DNA of 64,000 bases from an uncultured bacterium (GTDB lineage Bacteria; Actinomycetota; Coriobacteriia; Coriobacteriales; Coriobacteriaceae), in contig CAJMPU010000011.1 of the NCBI GenBank assembly GCA_905215505.1, positions 7,883 to 71,882 on the forward strand, given 5' to 3'. This document shows, in pieces, positions 23,533 through 32,703 of this stretch. Every line of letters begins with the position of its first letter. Positions within the stretch are counted from its first letter, which is position 1. The translations under genes were made by a program, and so were the position numbers. Under the pieces are notes generated by a model, which did no database searches, had not been told where the DNA came from, and saw nothing but the letters and a program-made list of their open reading frames with translations.

Positions 23533-25044
23533 ATGGCTACGTTCTTTCCCGGTGAGTCCCACACGTTTTCGGAGTATCTGCTGGTCCCTGGCTATTCGTC
23601 CTCGCAGTGCATCCCCAACAACGTCTCTCTTAAGACGCCTCTAACCCGCTTTAAGCGCGGTGAGAAGCCGGCAATCACCCTGAACATCCCCATGGTTTCC
23701 GCCATCATGCAGTCCGTCTCGGGCGTCGACATGGGTGTCGCGCTCGCTACCGAGGGTGGCCTGTCCTTCATTTACGGTTCTCAGACTCCCGAGTCCGAGG
23801 CCGCCATGGTCAAGGCCGTCAAGGATCACAAGGCCGGCTTTGTTCAGTCCGATTCCACGCTGACCCCCGACATGACCATGGAACAGGTCATCGAGCTCAA
23901 GGAGAAGACCGGTCACTCCACCATGCCGGTCACCGACGATGGCACCCCCAAGGGCAAGCTCCTGGGCATCGTCACCAGCCGTGACTATCGCCCCAGCCGC
24001 GATGACCACCAGAAGAAGGTCTCCGAGTTCATGACCCCGCGTGAGCAGCTCATCGTGGGCGACAAGAACATCAGCCTCAAGGTTGCCAACGACGTCATCT
24101 GGGACAACAAGCTCAACGCTCTGCCTATCGTCGACGACAACGATCACCTTATGGGCATCGTCTTCCGCAAGGACTACGACAGCCACAAGACCAACCCAAA
24201 TGAGCTGCTCGATAACGACAAGCGCTATATGGTCGGCGCCGGTATCAATACCCGCGACTATGCCGAGCGCGTGCCGCTGCTCATCGAGGCTGGCGCCGAT
24301 GTCCTGTGCATCGACTCTTCCGAGGGCTTCAGCGAATGGCAGAAGCGCACTATCGAGTGGATCCGCGCCAACTACGGTGAGGACGTCAAGGTCGGTGCCG
24401 GTAACGTCGTCGACGCCGAGGGCTTCCGCTTCCTGGCAGACTGCGGTGCCGACTTTATCAAGGTCGGTATCGGCGGTGGCTCCATCTGCATCACCCGCGA
24501 GACCAAGGGTATCGGCCGTGGCCAGGCTACCGCGCTGATCGACGTCTGCCGCGCTCGCGACGAGTACTACGAGGAGACCGGCGTCTACGTGCCCGTGTGC
24601 TCCGACGGCGGTATCGTCTACGACTACCACATGACGCTCGCCCTTGCGATGGGTGCAGACTTTATGATGCTGGGCCGCTACTTCGCCCGCTTCGACGAGA
24701 GCCCGACCGAGCGCGTCAACGTGAACGGTCAGTACATGAAGGAGTACTGGGGCGAGGGTTCCGCGCGTGCCCGCAACTGGCAGCGCTACGACCTGGGCGG
24801 CGCCGCGAAGCTCAGCTTCGTCGAGGGTGTCGACTCCTACGTTCCCTACGCCGGTTCCCTCAAGGACGGCGTGGGCGGCACGCTCTACAAGGTCAAGTCC
24901 ACGATGTGCAACTGCGGTGCCCTCTCGATCCCCGAGCTCCAGGAAAAGGCACGCCTGACCCTGGTGAGCTCCACCTCCATCGTCGAAGGCGGCGCCCACG
25001 ACGTTGTCGTCAAAGATTCGCAGCAGTCTGTGTCTTATCGATAG
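23533..25044 (+). CDS. guaB: IMP dehydrogenase
   Basis: A 503-residue IMP dehydrogenase, making XMP from IMP with NAD in GTP synthesis. The TIM barrel is interrupted by two CBS domains (about 105-230: MTMEQVIELKEKTGHSTMPVTDD, NALPIVDDNDHLMGIV). The catalytic loop reads GIGGGSICITRE with Cys319. This differs from the common GPGSICTTR form. DGGIVYDYHMTLALAMGAD fits the phosphate-binding part, and ARNWQRYDLGG contains the Arg-Tyr pair of the mobile flap. AAAAAGGAG precedes the ATG. It is transcribed alone, with a perfect hairpin after the gene. Confidence 0.9.
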   Translation: MATFFPGESHTFSEYLLVPGYSSSQCIPNNVSLKTPLTRFKRGEKPAITLNIPMVSAIMQSVSGVDMGVALATEGGLSFIYGSQTPESEAAMVKAVKDHKAGFVQSDSTLTPDMTMEQVIELKEKTGHSTMPVTDDGTPKGKLLGIVTSRDYRPSRDDHQKKVSEFMTPREQLIVGDKNISLKVANDVIWDNKLNALPIVDDNDHLMGIVFRKDYDSHKTNPNELLDNDKRYMVGAGINTRDYAERVPLLIEAGADVLCIDSSEGFSEWQKRTIEWIRANYGEDVKVGAGNVVDAEGFRFLADCGADFIKVGIGGGSICITRETKGIGRGQATALIDVCRARDEYYEETGVYVPVCSDGGIVYDYHMTLALAMGADFMMLGRYFARFDESPTERVNVNGQYMKEYWGEGSARARNWQRYDLGGAAKLSFVEGVDSYVPYAGSLKDGVGGTLYKVKSTMCNCGALSIPELQEKARLTLVSSTSIVEGGAHDVVVKDSQQSVSYR

Positions 25045-25092
25045 GATAAGAGCTGCAAATATAGGTTGAGTATCAACCACGTTATTTAGATA

Positions 25093-25127
25093 AAGCGAGA
25101 TGCCTGCAAGTCGCAGGCATCTCGCTT
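25093..25127 (+). terminator. guaB terminator hairpin
   Basis: AAGCGAGATGCCTGC (25093-25107) and its exact complement (25113-25127) form a 15-bp stem around a five-base loop, 49 bases after the guaB stop. The trailing T-run is weak. Confidence 0.65.
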
Positions 25128-25162
25128 GTCGTATTTGCTATCATCATGCGAGTTAACGATGT

Positions 25163-25281
25163 GGCGGGGCGTTCTTACCTTTGCTCGCTGCAAGTTCCGC
25201 ACGCAAAGAAGAGCACTAAATGTGCTCTTCGTCTTGCGCAGGACTGTCCGCAGCAGCGAGTAAAGGTAAGAACGCCCCGCC
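25163..25281. repeat. Long nested hairpin in the leuS leader
   Basis: A 29-base arm (25163-25191) pairs with 25253-25281 with one mismatch. Inside it, CGCAAAGAAGAGCAC (about 25203-25216) pairs with GTGCTCTTCGTCTTGCG (about 25222-25238). The structure ends 26 bases before the leuS ATG. T-box leader hallmarks (specifier loop, TGGNACC antiterminator bulge) are not seen. It may be a mobile palindromic repeat or a regulatory leader. Confidence 0.65.
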
Positions 25282-25307
25282 CCAACCCAGCTAACAAAGG
25301 AGCTGAT

Positions 25308-27884
25308 ATGTGCGATTGCACAGATCATAAGGACGAGATCCCTGCCTACGACGCGCAGGCCATTGAGTCCAGGTGGATGAAGGCCTGGGAGGACTCCAAC
25401 CTCTTTGCCGTCGACACCGACGACAGCAAGCCTAAAAAGTATGTGCTCGAGATGTTCCCGTATCCGTCGGGCGACCTGCACATGGGCCACGCGCGCAACT
25501 ATACCATCGGCGATGCCATGGCCCGTCAGGCCCGCATGCGCGGCTACGACGTGCTGCATCCCATCGGCTTTGACGCCTTTGGCCTGCCCGCCGAGAACGC
25601 CGCCATCAAGCACAACACGCAGGCTGCCGCCTGGACGTATAAGAACATGGACCAGGCGCTCGCCACGATGAAGCGCATGGGCTTCTCCTACGATCTGGAT
25701 CGCATGGTCAAGACTTGCAGCCCCGACTACTACCGCTGGGGTCAGTGGATCTTTGAGAAGATGTGGGAAAAGGGTCTGGTCTATCGCAAGAAGAATCCGG
25801 TCAACTGGTGCCCCACTTGTAAGACCGTTCTGGCCAACGAGCAGGTAACCGAGGGTAAGTGCTGGCGCTGCGGCACCGAGCCCGAGAAGCGTGACCTCGA
25901 GCAGTGGTACTACAAAATCACCGACTACTCTCAGGAGCTGCTCGACGACTTGGAGAAGCTCCCCGGCTGGCCCGAGCGCGTCAAGCAGATGCAGGCCAAC
26001 TGGATCGGTCGCTCCGAGGGCGCCGAGGTCGACTTTACCCTGTGCGACCGGGATGGCGAGCCCATCGAGGGCGACGAGGGCAAGATCACCGTCTTCACCA
26101 CGCGTGCCGATACGCTCTTTGGCGTTTCCTTCTTTGTCCTGGCTCCCGAGTACGCCGGTCTGCACGAGCTCGTCGAGGGCACGGAGTACGAGGAGGCCGT
26201 CACCAAGATCGTCGAGGACTCCAAGCATATCTCTGCCGTCGAGCGTGCCCAGGGCACCCTCGAGAAGCACGGTGCCTTCACGGGCCGCTATGTGGTAAAC
26301 CCCGTCAACGGCGAGAAGGTCCCCGTGTGGGTTGCCGATTATGTCGTTGCCGACTACGGTACCGGTGCCGTTATGGCCGTTCCCTGTGGCGACCAGCGCG
26401 ACTTTGAGTTTGCCCGTAAGTACGACCTGCCGATCGTGCCGATCATCCTGGACGATGACGACCGCGCTGCCGTCGAGGCCAACGGTGAGACCATCGATAC
26501 CTTCCATGCCGAGACCGTCGACTGGGAGTGCGCCCACGCTGCCGAGGGCACGCTCGTCCAGTCCGGCAAGTACACCGGCATGCGCGGCGGTAAGCACTCC
26601 GAGGGCGAGGCTGCGATCGTGGCCGACCTCGAGGCCATGGGCTGCGGCCGTCGCAAGGTCGAGTTCCGCTTGCGCGACTGGCTCATCAGCCGCCAGCGCT
26701 ATTGGGGCAACCCCATCCCGGCCATCCACTGCGAGCACTGCGGCATCGTGCCCGTGCCCGAGGATCAGCTGCCGGTGACGCTGCCCGAGAACCTGGACCT
26801 GGGCGCCGGCGAAACCCTCGCCGAGTGCAAGGAGTTCTACGAGACCACCTGCCCGGTCTGCGGTCGCCCGGCCAAGCGCGAGACCGATACCATGGACACC
26901 TTTACCTGCTCCAGCTGGTACTACCTGCGCTATACCGACCCGCACAACACCGAGCTGCCCTTCTCCAAGGAAGCCGCCGACCGTTGGATGCCCGTCGATA
27001 ACTACATCGGCGGCATCGAGCACGCCATTCTGCATCTGCTCTACAGCCGTTTCTTTACCAAGGCGCTGCGCGACTTGGGCCTGCTAAGTGTGGACGAGCC
27101 CTTCACCAACCTGCTGTGCCAGGGCATGGTCAAGGACGAGAACGGCGACACCATGTCCAAGTCCAAGGGCAATGTCGTGCCTCCGAGCTCGGTCATCGAG
27201 CCCTACGGCGCCGACACCATGCGTCTGGCGATCCTGTTTATCGCCCCGCCCGAGAAGGACTTCGACTGGGATCCCAAGGCCGTTGAGGGCGCCAACCGCT
27301 TCATCAAGCGCGCCTGGCGTATCGTTTGGCAGCTCGTCCAGTCCGGCGACGCCAACGTGGCCTTCGACAAGTCCGCGCTCGACGAGGTCGCGATGAAGCT
27401 CTATCGCGAGCGTCACCGTACCATCGCCAAGTGCACCGAGGACTTCGATCGCGGCCAGTTCAACACCGCCATCTCGGCCGTCATGGAGCTCGTCAACGCG
27501 GCGAGCGCCTACCTCAACGCCACCGAGGGTACCGCCCGCGACAAGGCGCTGTGCTACGGCGTGGCTAAGGATATCGTGAGCGTCCTTGCCCCCATCTGCC
27601 CGTTCTGGGCCGACGAGCTGTGGCACGAGGCCCTCGGCTGCGAGGGCAACGCCTACACCGCCGCCTGGCCCGAGTTCGACCTGGCCGAGTCCGTTGAGGA
27701 CACGGTGCAGATCGTGGTCCAGGTGCTCGGCAAGGTCCGCGGCCGCGTCGACGTTGCCCGCGATGCCTCCAATGAGGATATGCAGGCTGCCGCCGAGGCC
27801 GCCGTCGCCAAGTGGCTCGAGGGCAAGACGGTCGTCAAGGCCATCTGCGTGCCCGGCAAGCTGGTCAACCTGGTGGTCAAGTAA
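25308..27884 (+). CDS. leuS: Leucyl-tRNA synthetase
   Basis: An 858-residue class I synthetase charging tRNA-Leu. FPYPSGDLHMGHARNYTIGD carries the HIGH signature (HMGH). A CP1 editing domain holds TTRADTLFGVSF and the zinc-type CPTCKTVLANEQV segment. TMSKSKGNVV is the KMSKS loop. A C-terminal LeuRS domain ends with GKVRGRVDV. ATG 25308 is chosen because AAAGGAG lies seven bases upstream. The frame is open further 5', but that part crosses the leader hairpin. Length is normal. Confidence 0.95.
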   Translation: MCDCTDHKDEIPAYDAQAIESRWMKAWEDSNLFAVDTDDSKPKKYVLEMFPYPSGDLHMGHARNYTIGDAMARQARMRGYDVLHPIGFDAFGLPAENAAIKHNTQAAAWTYKNMDQALATMKRMGFSYDLDRMVKTCSPDYYRWGQWIFEKMWEKGLVYRKKNPVNWCPTCKTVLANEQVTEGKCWRCGTEPEKRDLEQWYYKITDYSQELLDDLEKLPGWPERVKQMQANWIGRSEGAEVDFTLCDRDGEPIEGDEGKITVFTTRADTLFGVSFFVLAPEYAGLHELVEGTEYEEAVTKIVEDSKHISAVERAQGTLEKHGAFTGRYVVNPVNGEKVPVWVADYVVADYGTGAVMAVPCGDQRDFEFARKYDLPIVPIILDDDDRAAVEANGETIDTFHAETVDWECAHAAEGTLVQSGKYTGMRGGKHSEGEAAIVADLEAMGCGRRKVEFRLRDWLISRQRYWGNPIPAIHCEHCGIVPVPEDQLPVTLPENLDLGAGETLAECKEFYETTCPVCGRPAKRETDTMDTFTCSSWYYLRYTDPHNTELPFSKEAADRWMPVDNYIGGIEHAILHLLYSRFFTKALRDLGLLSVDEPFTNLLCQGMVKDENGDTMSKSKGNVVPPSSVIEPYGADTMRLAILFIAPPEKDFDWDPKAVEGANRFIKRAWRIVWQLVQSGDANVAFDKSALDEVAMKLYRERHRTIAKCTEDFDRGQFNTAISAVMELVNAASAYLNATEGTARDKALCYGVAKDIVSVLAPICPFWADELWHEALGCEGNAYTAAWPEFDLAESVEDTVQIVVQVLGKVRGRVDVARDASNEDMQAAAEAAVAKWLEGKTVVKAICVPGKLVNLVVK

Positions 27885-27914
27885 AAGCTGCACGCATAGC
27901 TGACGCATAAACGA

Positions 27915-27947
27915 CGAGGGGCGATCCGGCTGGGTTGCCCCCCGTTT
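27915..27947 (+). terminator. leuS terminator
   Basis: GAGGGGCGA and TTGCCCCCC pair around about ten bases and are followed by GTTTT. The hairpin begins about 30 bases after the leuS stop. Confidence 0.55.
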
Positions 27948-28035
27948 TGGTATGTCTGCCCAAAGCGCCTGCGGTCAATTGTCCTATTCTTGTGGAGAAG
28001 CTGTGCGCACGCTGACCTGCAGATTCGTACTGTGC

Positions 28036-28064
28036 TTGCACGTTTCCGCAGCTATTGGTATAGT
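28036..28064 (+). promoter_or_regulatory. Strong sigma-70 promoter of the rimP-nusA-infB operon
   Basis: TTGCAC (28036-28041) and TATAGT (28059-28064) are 17 bases apart, each five of six to consensus. The transcript would start near 28071 and run into the hairpin at 28091-28121 before rimP. Confidence 0.75.
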
Positions 28065-28090
28065 TTGCTTGCAAATGAAGTTGTAATTGA

Positions 28091-28121
28091 AAGAAGTGGG
28101 GTTTCGGCCCCGCTTCTTTTT
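28091..28121 (+). terminator. Terminator-like hairpin in the rimP leader (attenuator candidate)
   Basis: AAGAAGTGGGG pairs with CCCCGCTTCTT around TTTCGG and is followed by T's. It looks like a complete intrinsic terminator. It lies between the promoter (28036-28064) and the rimP ribosome site GGAGG (28131-28135), so readthrough is needed for expression of the operon. Confidence 0.65.
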
Positions 28122-28142
28122 TGTATGGATGGAGGTGCCGCA

Positions 28143-28637
28143 ATGGTCAAGACCAAGACCGAGCAGGCGATCATCGACGCGCTCGAGGCCGTCGCTCCCC
28201 AGCACGATGTCGACATCGTCGACGTTGAGCTCGTGGGCGCCACCAAGGCCCCCTGCGTGCGCGTACGTATCGAGGGTGCCGAGGGTCAGAGCCTGTCGCT
28301 CAACGACGTCACGGCCAATACCAAGTGGGTCGGCGACGTGATTGAGGAGCTCGACCCCATCTCTTCGAGCTATACGCTCGAGGTGTCGAGCCCGGGCATG
28401 GCACGCCCCCTGCGCCGCCCGAGTGACTTTGCCCGCTTTGTGGGCGAGAACTGCGAGCTCACCTCTACCGCCACCGAGGGCCGTCGCAAGTACGCCGGCA
28501 AGATTGCCACCGCCACCGAGACGAACGTGACCCTCGAGCTCGAGGACGGCGAGTCCGTTACCCTCGATTTCTCTGATGTCAAAAAGTGCAAGTTGAAGCC
28601 CACCTATGACTTCAAGCCCGCGAAGGAAGGAAAGTAA
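28143..28637 (+). CDS. rimP: Ribosome maturation factor RimP
   Basis: A 164-residue RimP, needed for 30S subunit maturation. It shows the two-domain layout: an N-terminal alpha/beta part ending in YTLEVSSPGMARPLRRPSDFARFVG, the RimP signature, and a C-terminal SH3-like barrel (GRRKYAGKIATATETNVTLEL). ATG 28143 has GGAGG seven bases upstream. nusA starts one base after its stop, so this opens the classic rimP-nusA-infB operon. Confidence 0.9.
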   Translation: MVKTKTEQAIIDALEAVAPQHDVDIVDVELVGATKAPCVRVRIEGAEGQSLSLNDVTANTKWVGDVIEELDPISSSYTLEVSSPGMARPLRRPSDFARFVGENCELTSTATEGRRKYAGKIATATETNVTLELEDGESVTLDFSDVKKCKLKPTYDFKPAKEGK

Positions 28638-28638
28638 G

Positions 28639-29886
28639 ATGGCAGCATCCGACATGATGTCCGCCCTGATGGAGCTTTGCCAGGAGAAGCACATCGACCA
28701 GCTCTACCTGATCGACCGCCTGGAGCAGTCGCTCGCCAAGAGCTATGCCGAGATCCTGCATCTTGAGTGGGGCGCCAAGGTGACCATCGACCGCACCACC
28801 GGCAAGATCTACGTCTACCGCTTGGAGCCGATCGACGATTCCATGGACGAGGAGGGCAACTTCACCGAGTTCGAGGAGATCGACGTCACCCCCAAGAACA
28901 CGAGCCGCATCGCTGCCCAGCACGCCAAGGCCGAGATCAACGCCATCGTGCGCAACTCCGCCCGCGAGCAGATCTACGAGGAGTTCTCCGGCCGCATCGG
29001 TGACCTCATCAGCGGTACCGTGCTGCAGTCCACGCCCGACTTCACGATCGTCAAGATTCGCGAGGGTGTCGAGGCCGAGCTTCCGCACTTTGACCAGCGC
29101 CGTTACGAGAACGAGCGCAACGAGCGTCCGATGGGCGAGCGCTATCTGCACAACCAGCATATCAAGGCCGTGATCATCGACGTTCGCGACCCCAACTCCA
29201 ACCTGCAGCCGGTTCGTGGCGAGCACAGCCGTCCGCCGATTGTCATCTCCCGTACCCACCCCGAGCTCATGCGTCGTCTGTTTGAGCAGGAGGTGCCCGA
29301 GATCTATGAGGGCACCGTCCAGATCAAGTCGATCGCCCGCGAGCCCGGCCAGCGTTCCAAGGTCGCCGTCCACTCGCTCGACGACCGCCTGGATCCCGTG
29401 GGCGCCTGCGTCGGCCCCAAGGGCAGCCGTGTTCGCGCTGTCGTGGGCGAGCTCCGTGGCGAGCGCGTCGACGTCATCCTGTGGGATGCCGATCCTGCCG
29501 TCTACGTCGCCAACGCCCTGTCGCCCGCTAAGGTCACCCGCGTCCTCATTGACGAGGAGAAGGCCTACGCCGGCGTCATCGTCCCCGACGACCAGCTGTC
29601 CCTCGCCATCGGCAAGGAGGGCCAGAACGCCCGCCTCGCCGCGCGCCTGACCGGCTGGCACATCGACATCAAGTCCGAGACGCTTGCCGCCGACATCCTC
29701 AAGAACGTTCCCGTTCACGAGGAGCCCGCCGCCGACCTGATCGGTGACGAGGAGGACGAGGACGTCCGTCGCTGCGAGTACGTGTCCGAGGACGGCATCC
29801 AGTGCCGCAACCAGGCCCGTCCCGGCTCCCGTTTCTGCGGTGTCCACGACACCGACGCCTTCGATGATGCGGAGGACCTGATCTAG
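28639..29886 (+). CDS. nusA: Transcription factor NusA with Cys/His tail
   Basis: A 415-residue NusA, which binds RNA polymerase in pausing, termination and antitermination. The N-terminal domain (1-~125), S1 domain (ISGTVLQSTPDFTIVKI) and two KH domains (DPVGACVGPKGSRVRAVVGEL, LSLAIGKEGQNARLAARLTGW) are in order. After residue ~375 an acidic stretch leads to a short tail with Cys, Cys, Cys and His in a CEYV...QCRN...FCGVH pattern, which could bind zinc. That tail is not part of the standard NusA. The ribosome site GAAGGAAGG overlaps the rimP stop. Confidence 0.92.
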   Translation: MAASDMMSALMELCQEKHIDQLYLIDRLEQSLAKSYAEILHLEWGAKVTIDRTTGKIYVYRLEPIDDSMDEEGNFTEFEEIDVTPKNTSRIAAQHAKAEINAIVRNSAREQIYEEFSGRIGDLISGTVLQSTPDFTIVKIREGVEAELPHFDQRRYENERNERPMGERYLHNQHIKAVIIDVRDPNSNLQPVRGEHSRPPIVISRTHPELMRRLFEQEVPEIYEGTVQIKSIAREPGQRSKVAVHSLDDRLDPVGACVGPKGSRVRAVVGELRGERVDVILWDADPAVYVANALSPAKVTRVLIDEEKAYAGVIVPDDQLSLAIGKEGQNARLAARLTGWHIDIKSETLAADILKNVPVHEEPAADLIGDEEDEDVRRCEYVSEDGIQCRNQARPGSRFCGVHDTDAFDDAEDLI

Positions 29887-29977
29887 CGCGCGGTCGCGCC
29901 GGGCGGGTCCCGGCGCGTCTCCCACGCTCGTTCAGTCTCTAGGCACCCAAGGTGCCAGAAAGGGTAGGTGAAGTCAT

Positions 29978-32692
29978 ATGGCAAAAGTCCGTGTGTCCAC
30001 CCTGGCCAAAGAGTTCGGCATGACCTCCAAGGAACTGATGGGTCATCTCGCCGATATGAAGATTCCCGCTAAGTCCGCTTCCTCCACCTTGGAGGACGCC
30101 TATGTTGCCATGGTCCGCAAGCAGCTCGCCTCGGTGATCGAGGCCCGCGCTCAGGAAGTCGAGGCCGCCAAGCAGGCCGAGGAGCAGGCAGCTGCCGCCG
30201 AGGAGGCTGCACGCGCCGCCGAGGCCGAGCGCGAGCGCATCGCCGCCGAGAAGGCACGCGAGGAGGAGCGCCGCCAGTTTGCCGCAGCCCAGGCTGCCGA
30301 GGAGGCCGCCCGCGCCGAGGCCGAGGCCAAGAAGAAGGCCGAGCAGGAGCGCCTTGCTCGCGAGAAGGAGGAGGCTGCCCGCGAGGCCCAGCGCCGCGCC
30401 GTTCCCGCTTCTGACTCCGGTTCGCGCTTCCGTTCGCTGCTCGACCAGATCGCCGCACAGGAGACCGTGCTCAAGGAGAAGAAGGACGCCGAGGACAAGG
30501 CCAAAGCCGAGCGCGCCGCCGAGCGCGGTAACCGTCGTGGCGGCAACAACGACCGCCGCGGTGGCCGTCGTAACGATCGCAACGCCTCCGACAATAACTC
30601 CGAGCGCAACGCCTCCGAGAGCCGTTCGCACAGCCATCGCACCAACGCCAGCAACAACGTCGCTGCCGGCATGGACTTCCCCAACCCCGATAAGCAGGGC
30701 AAGGGCAAGAAGCGCAAGGGCGGTCACAACAACGAAGAGGACCACTACAGCCGCATGGCTCGCGAGGCCGAGGAGTACAGCCGCGAGAAGGTGCTCGAGG
30801 AGGCTCGTGCCGCTGTCGAGGAGGCCTCTCGCGAGTCCACCGGTCGCCGCAAGAAGCGCAAGGAGAAGCGCGAGCGCGAGGCTGCCAAGGCTCAGGAGGA
30901 GCGCAAGATAGAGGAGGCGTTGGCCCAGGGCGTGAACCCCGAGGAGCTCGACGCCATCAAGGTCTCCCAGGGCGTTACCGTCCAGGAACTCGCCGAGGCG
31001 CTCGACGTTCCGGCCAACGACATCATCAAGCGCCTGTTCCTGCTGGGCACGCCGCTCACCATGACACAATCCATGTCTGACGACCTCGTCGAGCTCGTTG
31101 CCGACGACCTGGGCCGTCAGATCAAGATCATCACCCCCGAGGAGGAGAACACCTTCTCGTTCTACGACGATCCCGCCGACCTTAAGCCGCGCGCACCGGT
31201 CGTCACCGTCATGGGCCACGTCGACCACGGTAAGACGTCGCTGCTCGACGCCATCCGTCACACCGGTGTCGCTGCCGGCGAGGCGGGCGGCATTACCCAG
31301 GCCATCGGCGCTTCGCAGGTCATGATCAACGACCGCAAGATCACCTTTATCGATACCCCGGGCCACGCCACCTTTACGGCCATGCGTGCCCGTGGTGCCA
31401 AGGTGACCGACATCGTCATTCTGATCGTGGCTGCCGACGACGGCGTCATGCCCCAGACCATCGAGTCGATCAACCACGCCAAGGCCGCCGGCGTTCCCAT
31501 CGTCGTCGCCGTCAACAAGATTGATAAGCCGGGCGCCAACCCCGACCGCGTGCGCCAGGAGCTCACCGAGTACGGCATCATCCCCGAGGAGTGGGGCGGA
31601 CAGAACATGTTCGTCAACATCTCGGCCAAGCAGAAGATCGGTATCGACGACCTGCTCGAGACCGTCCTGCTCCAGGCCGACGTGCTCGAGCTCAAGGCCA
31701 ACCCCGATACGTTCGCTTCGGGCAACGTCCTCGAGGCTAAGCTCGACAAGGGCCGCGGCTCGGTTGCCACGGTGCTCGTGACCCGCGGTACCCTGCACGT
31801 GGGCGATACGCTGGTCGCCGGCCTTACCTACGGCCGCGTCCGCGCCATGCTCGACCCCAAGGGCAACGCCGTCACCGAGGCCGGTCCCTCCGACGCCGTC
31901 GAGATTCTGGGCCTGCAGTCCGTCCCCAACGCCGGCGATGAGTTCCGCGTGTTCGAGGACGAGCGCGAGGCTCGCGCCCTGGCCGACGAGCGTTCGCTCA
32001 AGGCCCGCATCGAGGAGCAGAGCCGCGTGAAGCATGTGACGCTCGAGAACCTCTTCGAGACCATCGCCGACGCCGAGGTCAAGGAGCTCAACCTGATCAT
32101 CAAGGCCGACGTCCAGGGTTCCATCGAGGCCCTTCAGGACTCCCTCGACAAGATGGACCAGTCCGAGGTGCGCATCAACACGATCCACTCCGCCGTTGGC
32201 GCCATCAACGAGACCGACGTTGTCCTGGCCGACGCCTCCAACGCCATCATCATCGGCTTTGGCGTCCGTCCCGATGGCAAGGCCCGCTCCGCCGCCGAGC
32301 GCGAGGGCGTCGAGATCCGTTGCTACGACGTCATCTACAAGTGCCTCGAGGACCTCGACGCAGCCCGTATCGGTATGCTCAAGCCCACCGAGGTCGAGGT
32401 TTCCACGGGTACCGCGACCGTTCTGGACACCTTCAAGGTGCCCAAGGTCGGTATCGCCGCCGGTGTCCGCGTCGAAGAGGGCGAGATCGCCGCGACCGAT
32501 TCCGTGCGCCTGGTGCGCGACGGCATCGTGGTCTTCAACGGTAAAATCGCCTCGATGCGCCACTACAAGGACGAGGCCAAGAGCCTCAAGAGCGGCTCCG
32601 AGGGCGGTATTGGCCTGGAGAACTTCCAGGACATCAAGCCTGGCGACACCATTGAGGGCTACCGCATCGACCAGGTTGCCCGTACCGAGTAG
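29978..32692 (+). CDS. infB: Translation initiation factor IF-2
   Basis: A 904-residue IF-2, the GTPase that places initiator tRNA on the 30S subunit. The N-terminus has an IF2_N domain (VSTLAKEFGMTSKELMGHLA), then a long Ala/Glu/Arg-rich region (~55-300) of low complexity. G1 GHVDHGKT lies near residue 413, followed by DTPGHATF and NKIDKP. Domains II-IV follow. The low-complexity region makes a very long false frame on the opposite strand. The gap before it (29887-29977) contains a GC-rich hairpin (CGCGCCGGG/CCCGGCGCG). No ylxR gene lies between nusA and infB. Confidence 0.95.
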   Translation: MAKVRVSTLAKEFGMTSKELMGHLADMKIPAKSASSTLEDAYVAMVRKQLASVIEARAQEVEAAKQAEEQAAAAEEAARAAEAERERIAAEKAREEERRQFAAAQAAEEAARAEAEAKKKAEQERLAREKEEAAREAQRRAVPASDSGSRFRSLLDQIAAQETVLKEKKDAEDKAKAERAAERGNRRGGNNDRRGGRRNDRNASDNNSERNASESRSHSHRTNASNNVAAGMDFPNPDKQGKGKKRKGGHNNEEDHYSRMAREAEEYSREKVLEEARAAVEEASRESTGRRKKRKEKREREAAKAQEERKIEEALAQGVNPEELDAIKVSQGVTVQELAEALDVPANDIIKRLFLLGTPLTMTQSMSDDLVELVADDLGRQIKIITPEEENTFSFYDDPADLKPRAPVVTVMGHVDHGKTSLLDAIRHTGVAAGEAGGITQAIGASQVMINDRKITFIDTPGHATFTAMRARGAKVTDIVILIVAADDGVMPQTIESINHAKAAGVPIVVAVNKIDKPGANPDRVRQELTEYGIIPEEWGGQNMFVNISAKQKIGIDDLLETVLLQADVLELKANPDTFASGNVLEAKLDKGRGSVATVLVTRGTLHVGDTLVAGLTYGRVRAMLDPKGNAVTEAGPSDAVEILGLQSVPNAGDEFRVFEDEREARALADERSLKARIEEQSRVKHVTLENLFETIADAEVKELNLIIKADVQGSIEALQDSLDKMDQSEVRINTIHSAVGAINETDVVLADASNAIIIGFGVRPDGKARSAAEREGVEIRCYDVIYKCLEDLDAARIGMLKPTEVEVSTGTATVLDTFKVPKVGIAAGVRVEEGEIAATDSVRLVRDGIVVFNGKIASMRHYKDEAKSLKSGSEGGIGLENFQDIKPGDTIEGYRIDQVARTE

Positions 32693-32703
32693 GGGGTAGC
32701 GCT

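Noticed and set aside
25146..25307. Longer N-terminus for LeuRS
   Set aside because: It would translate through the long leader hairpin, while ATG 25308 has a good ribosome site and matches family length.
25128..25307. T-box riboswitch before leuS
   Set aside because: No TGGNACC bulge or specifier loop was found. The structure is a plain nested palindrome.
29939..32563. 874-codon frame opposite infB
   Set aside because: It mirrors the GC-rich codon pattern of infB, has a low-complexity Leu/Gly composition and no ribosome site or family motif.
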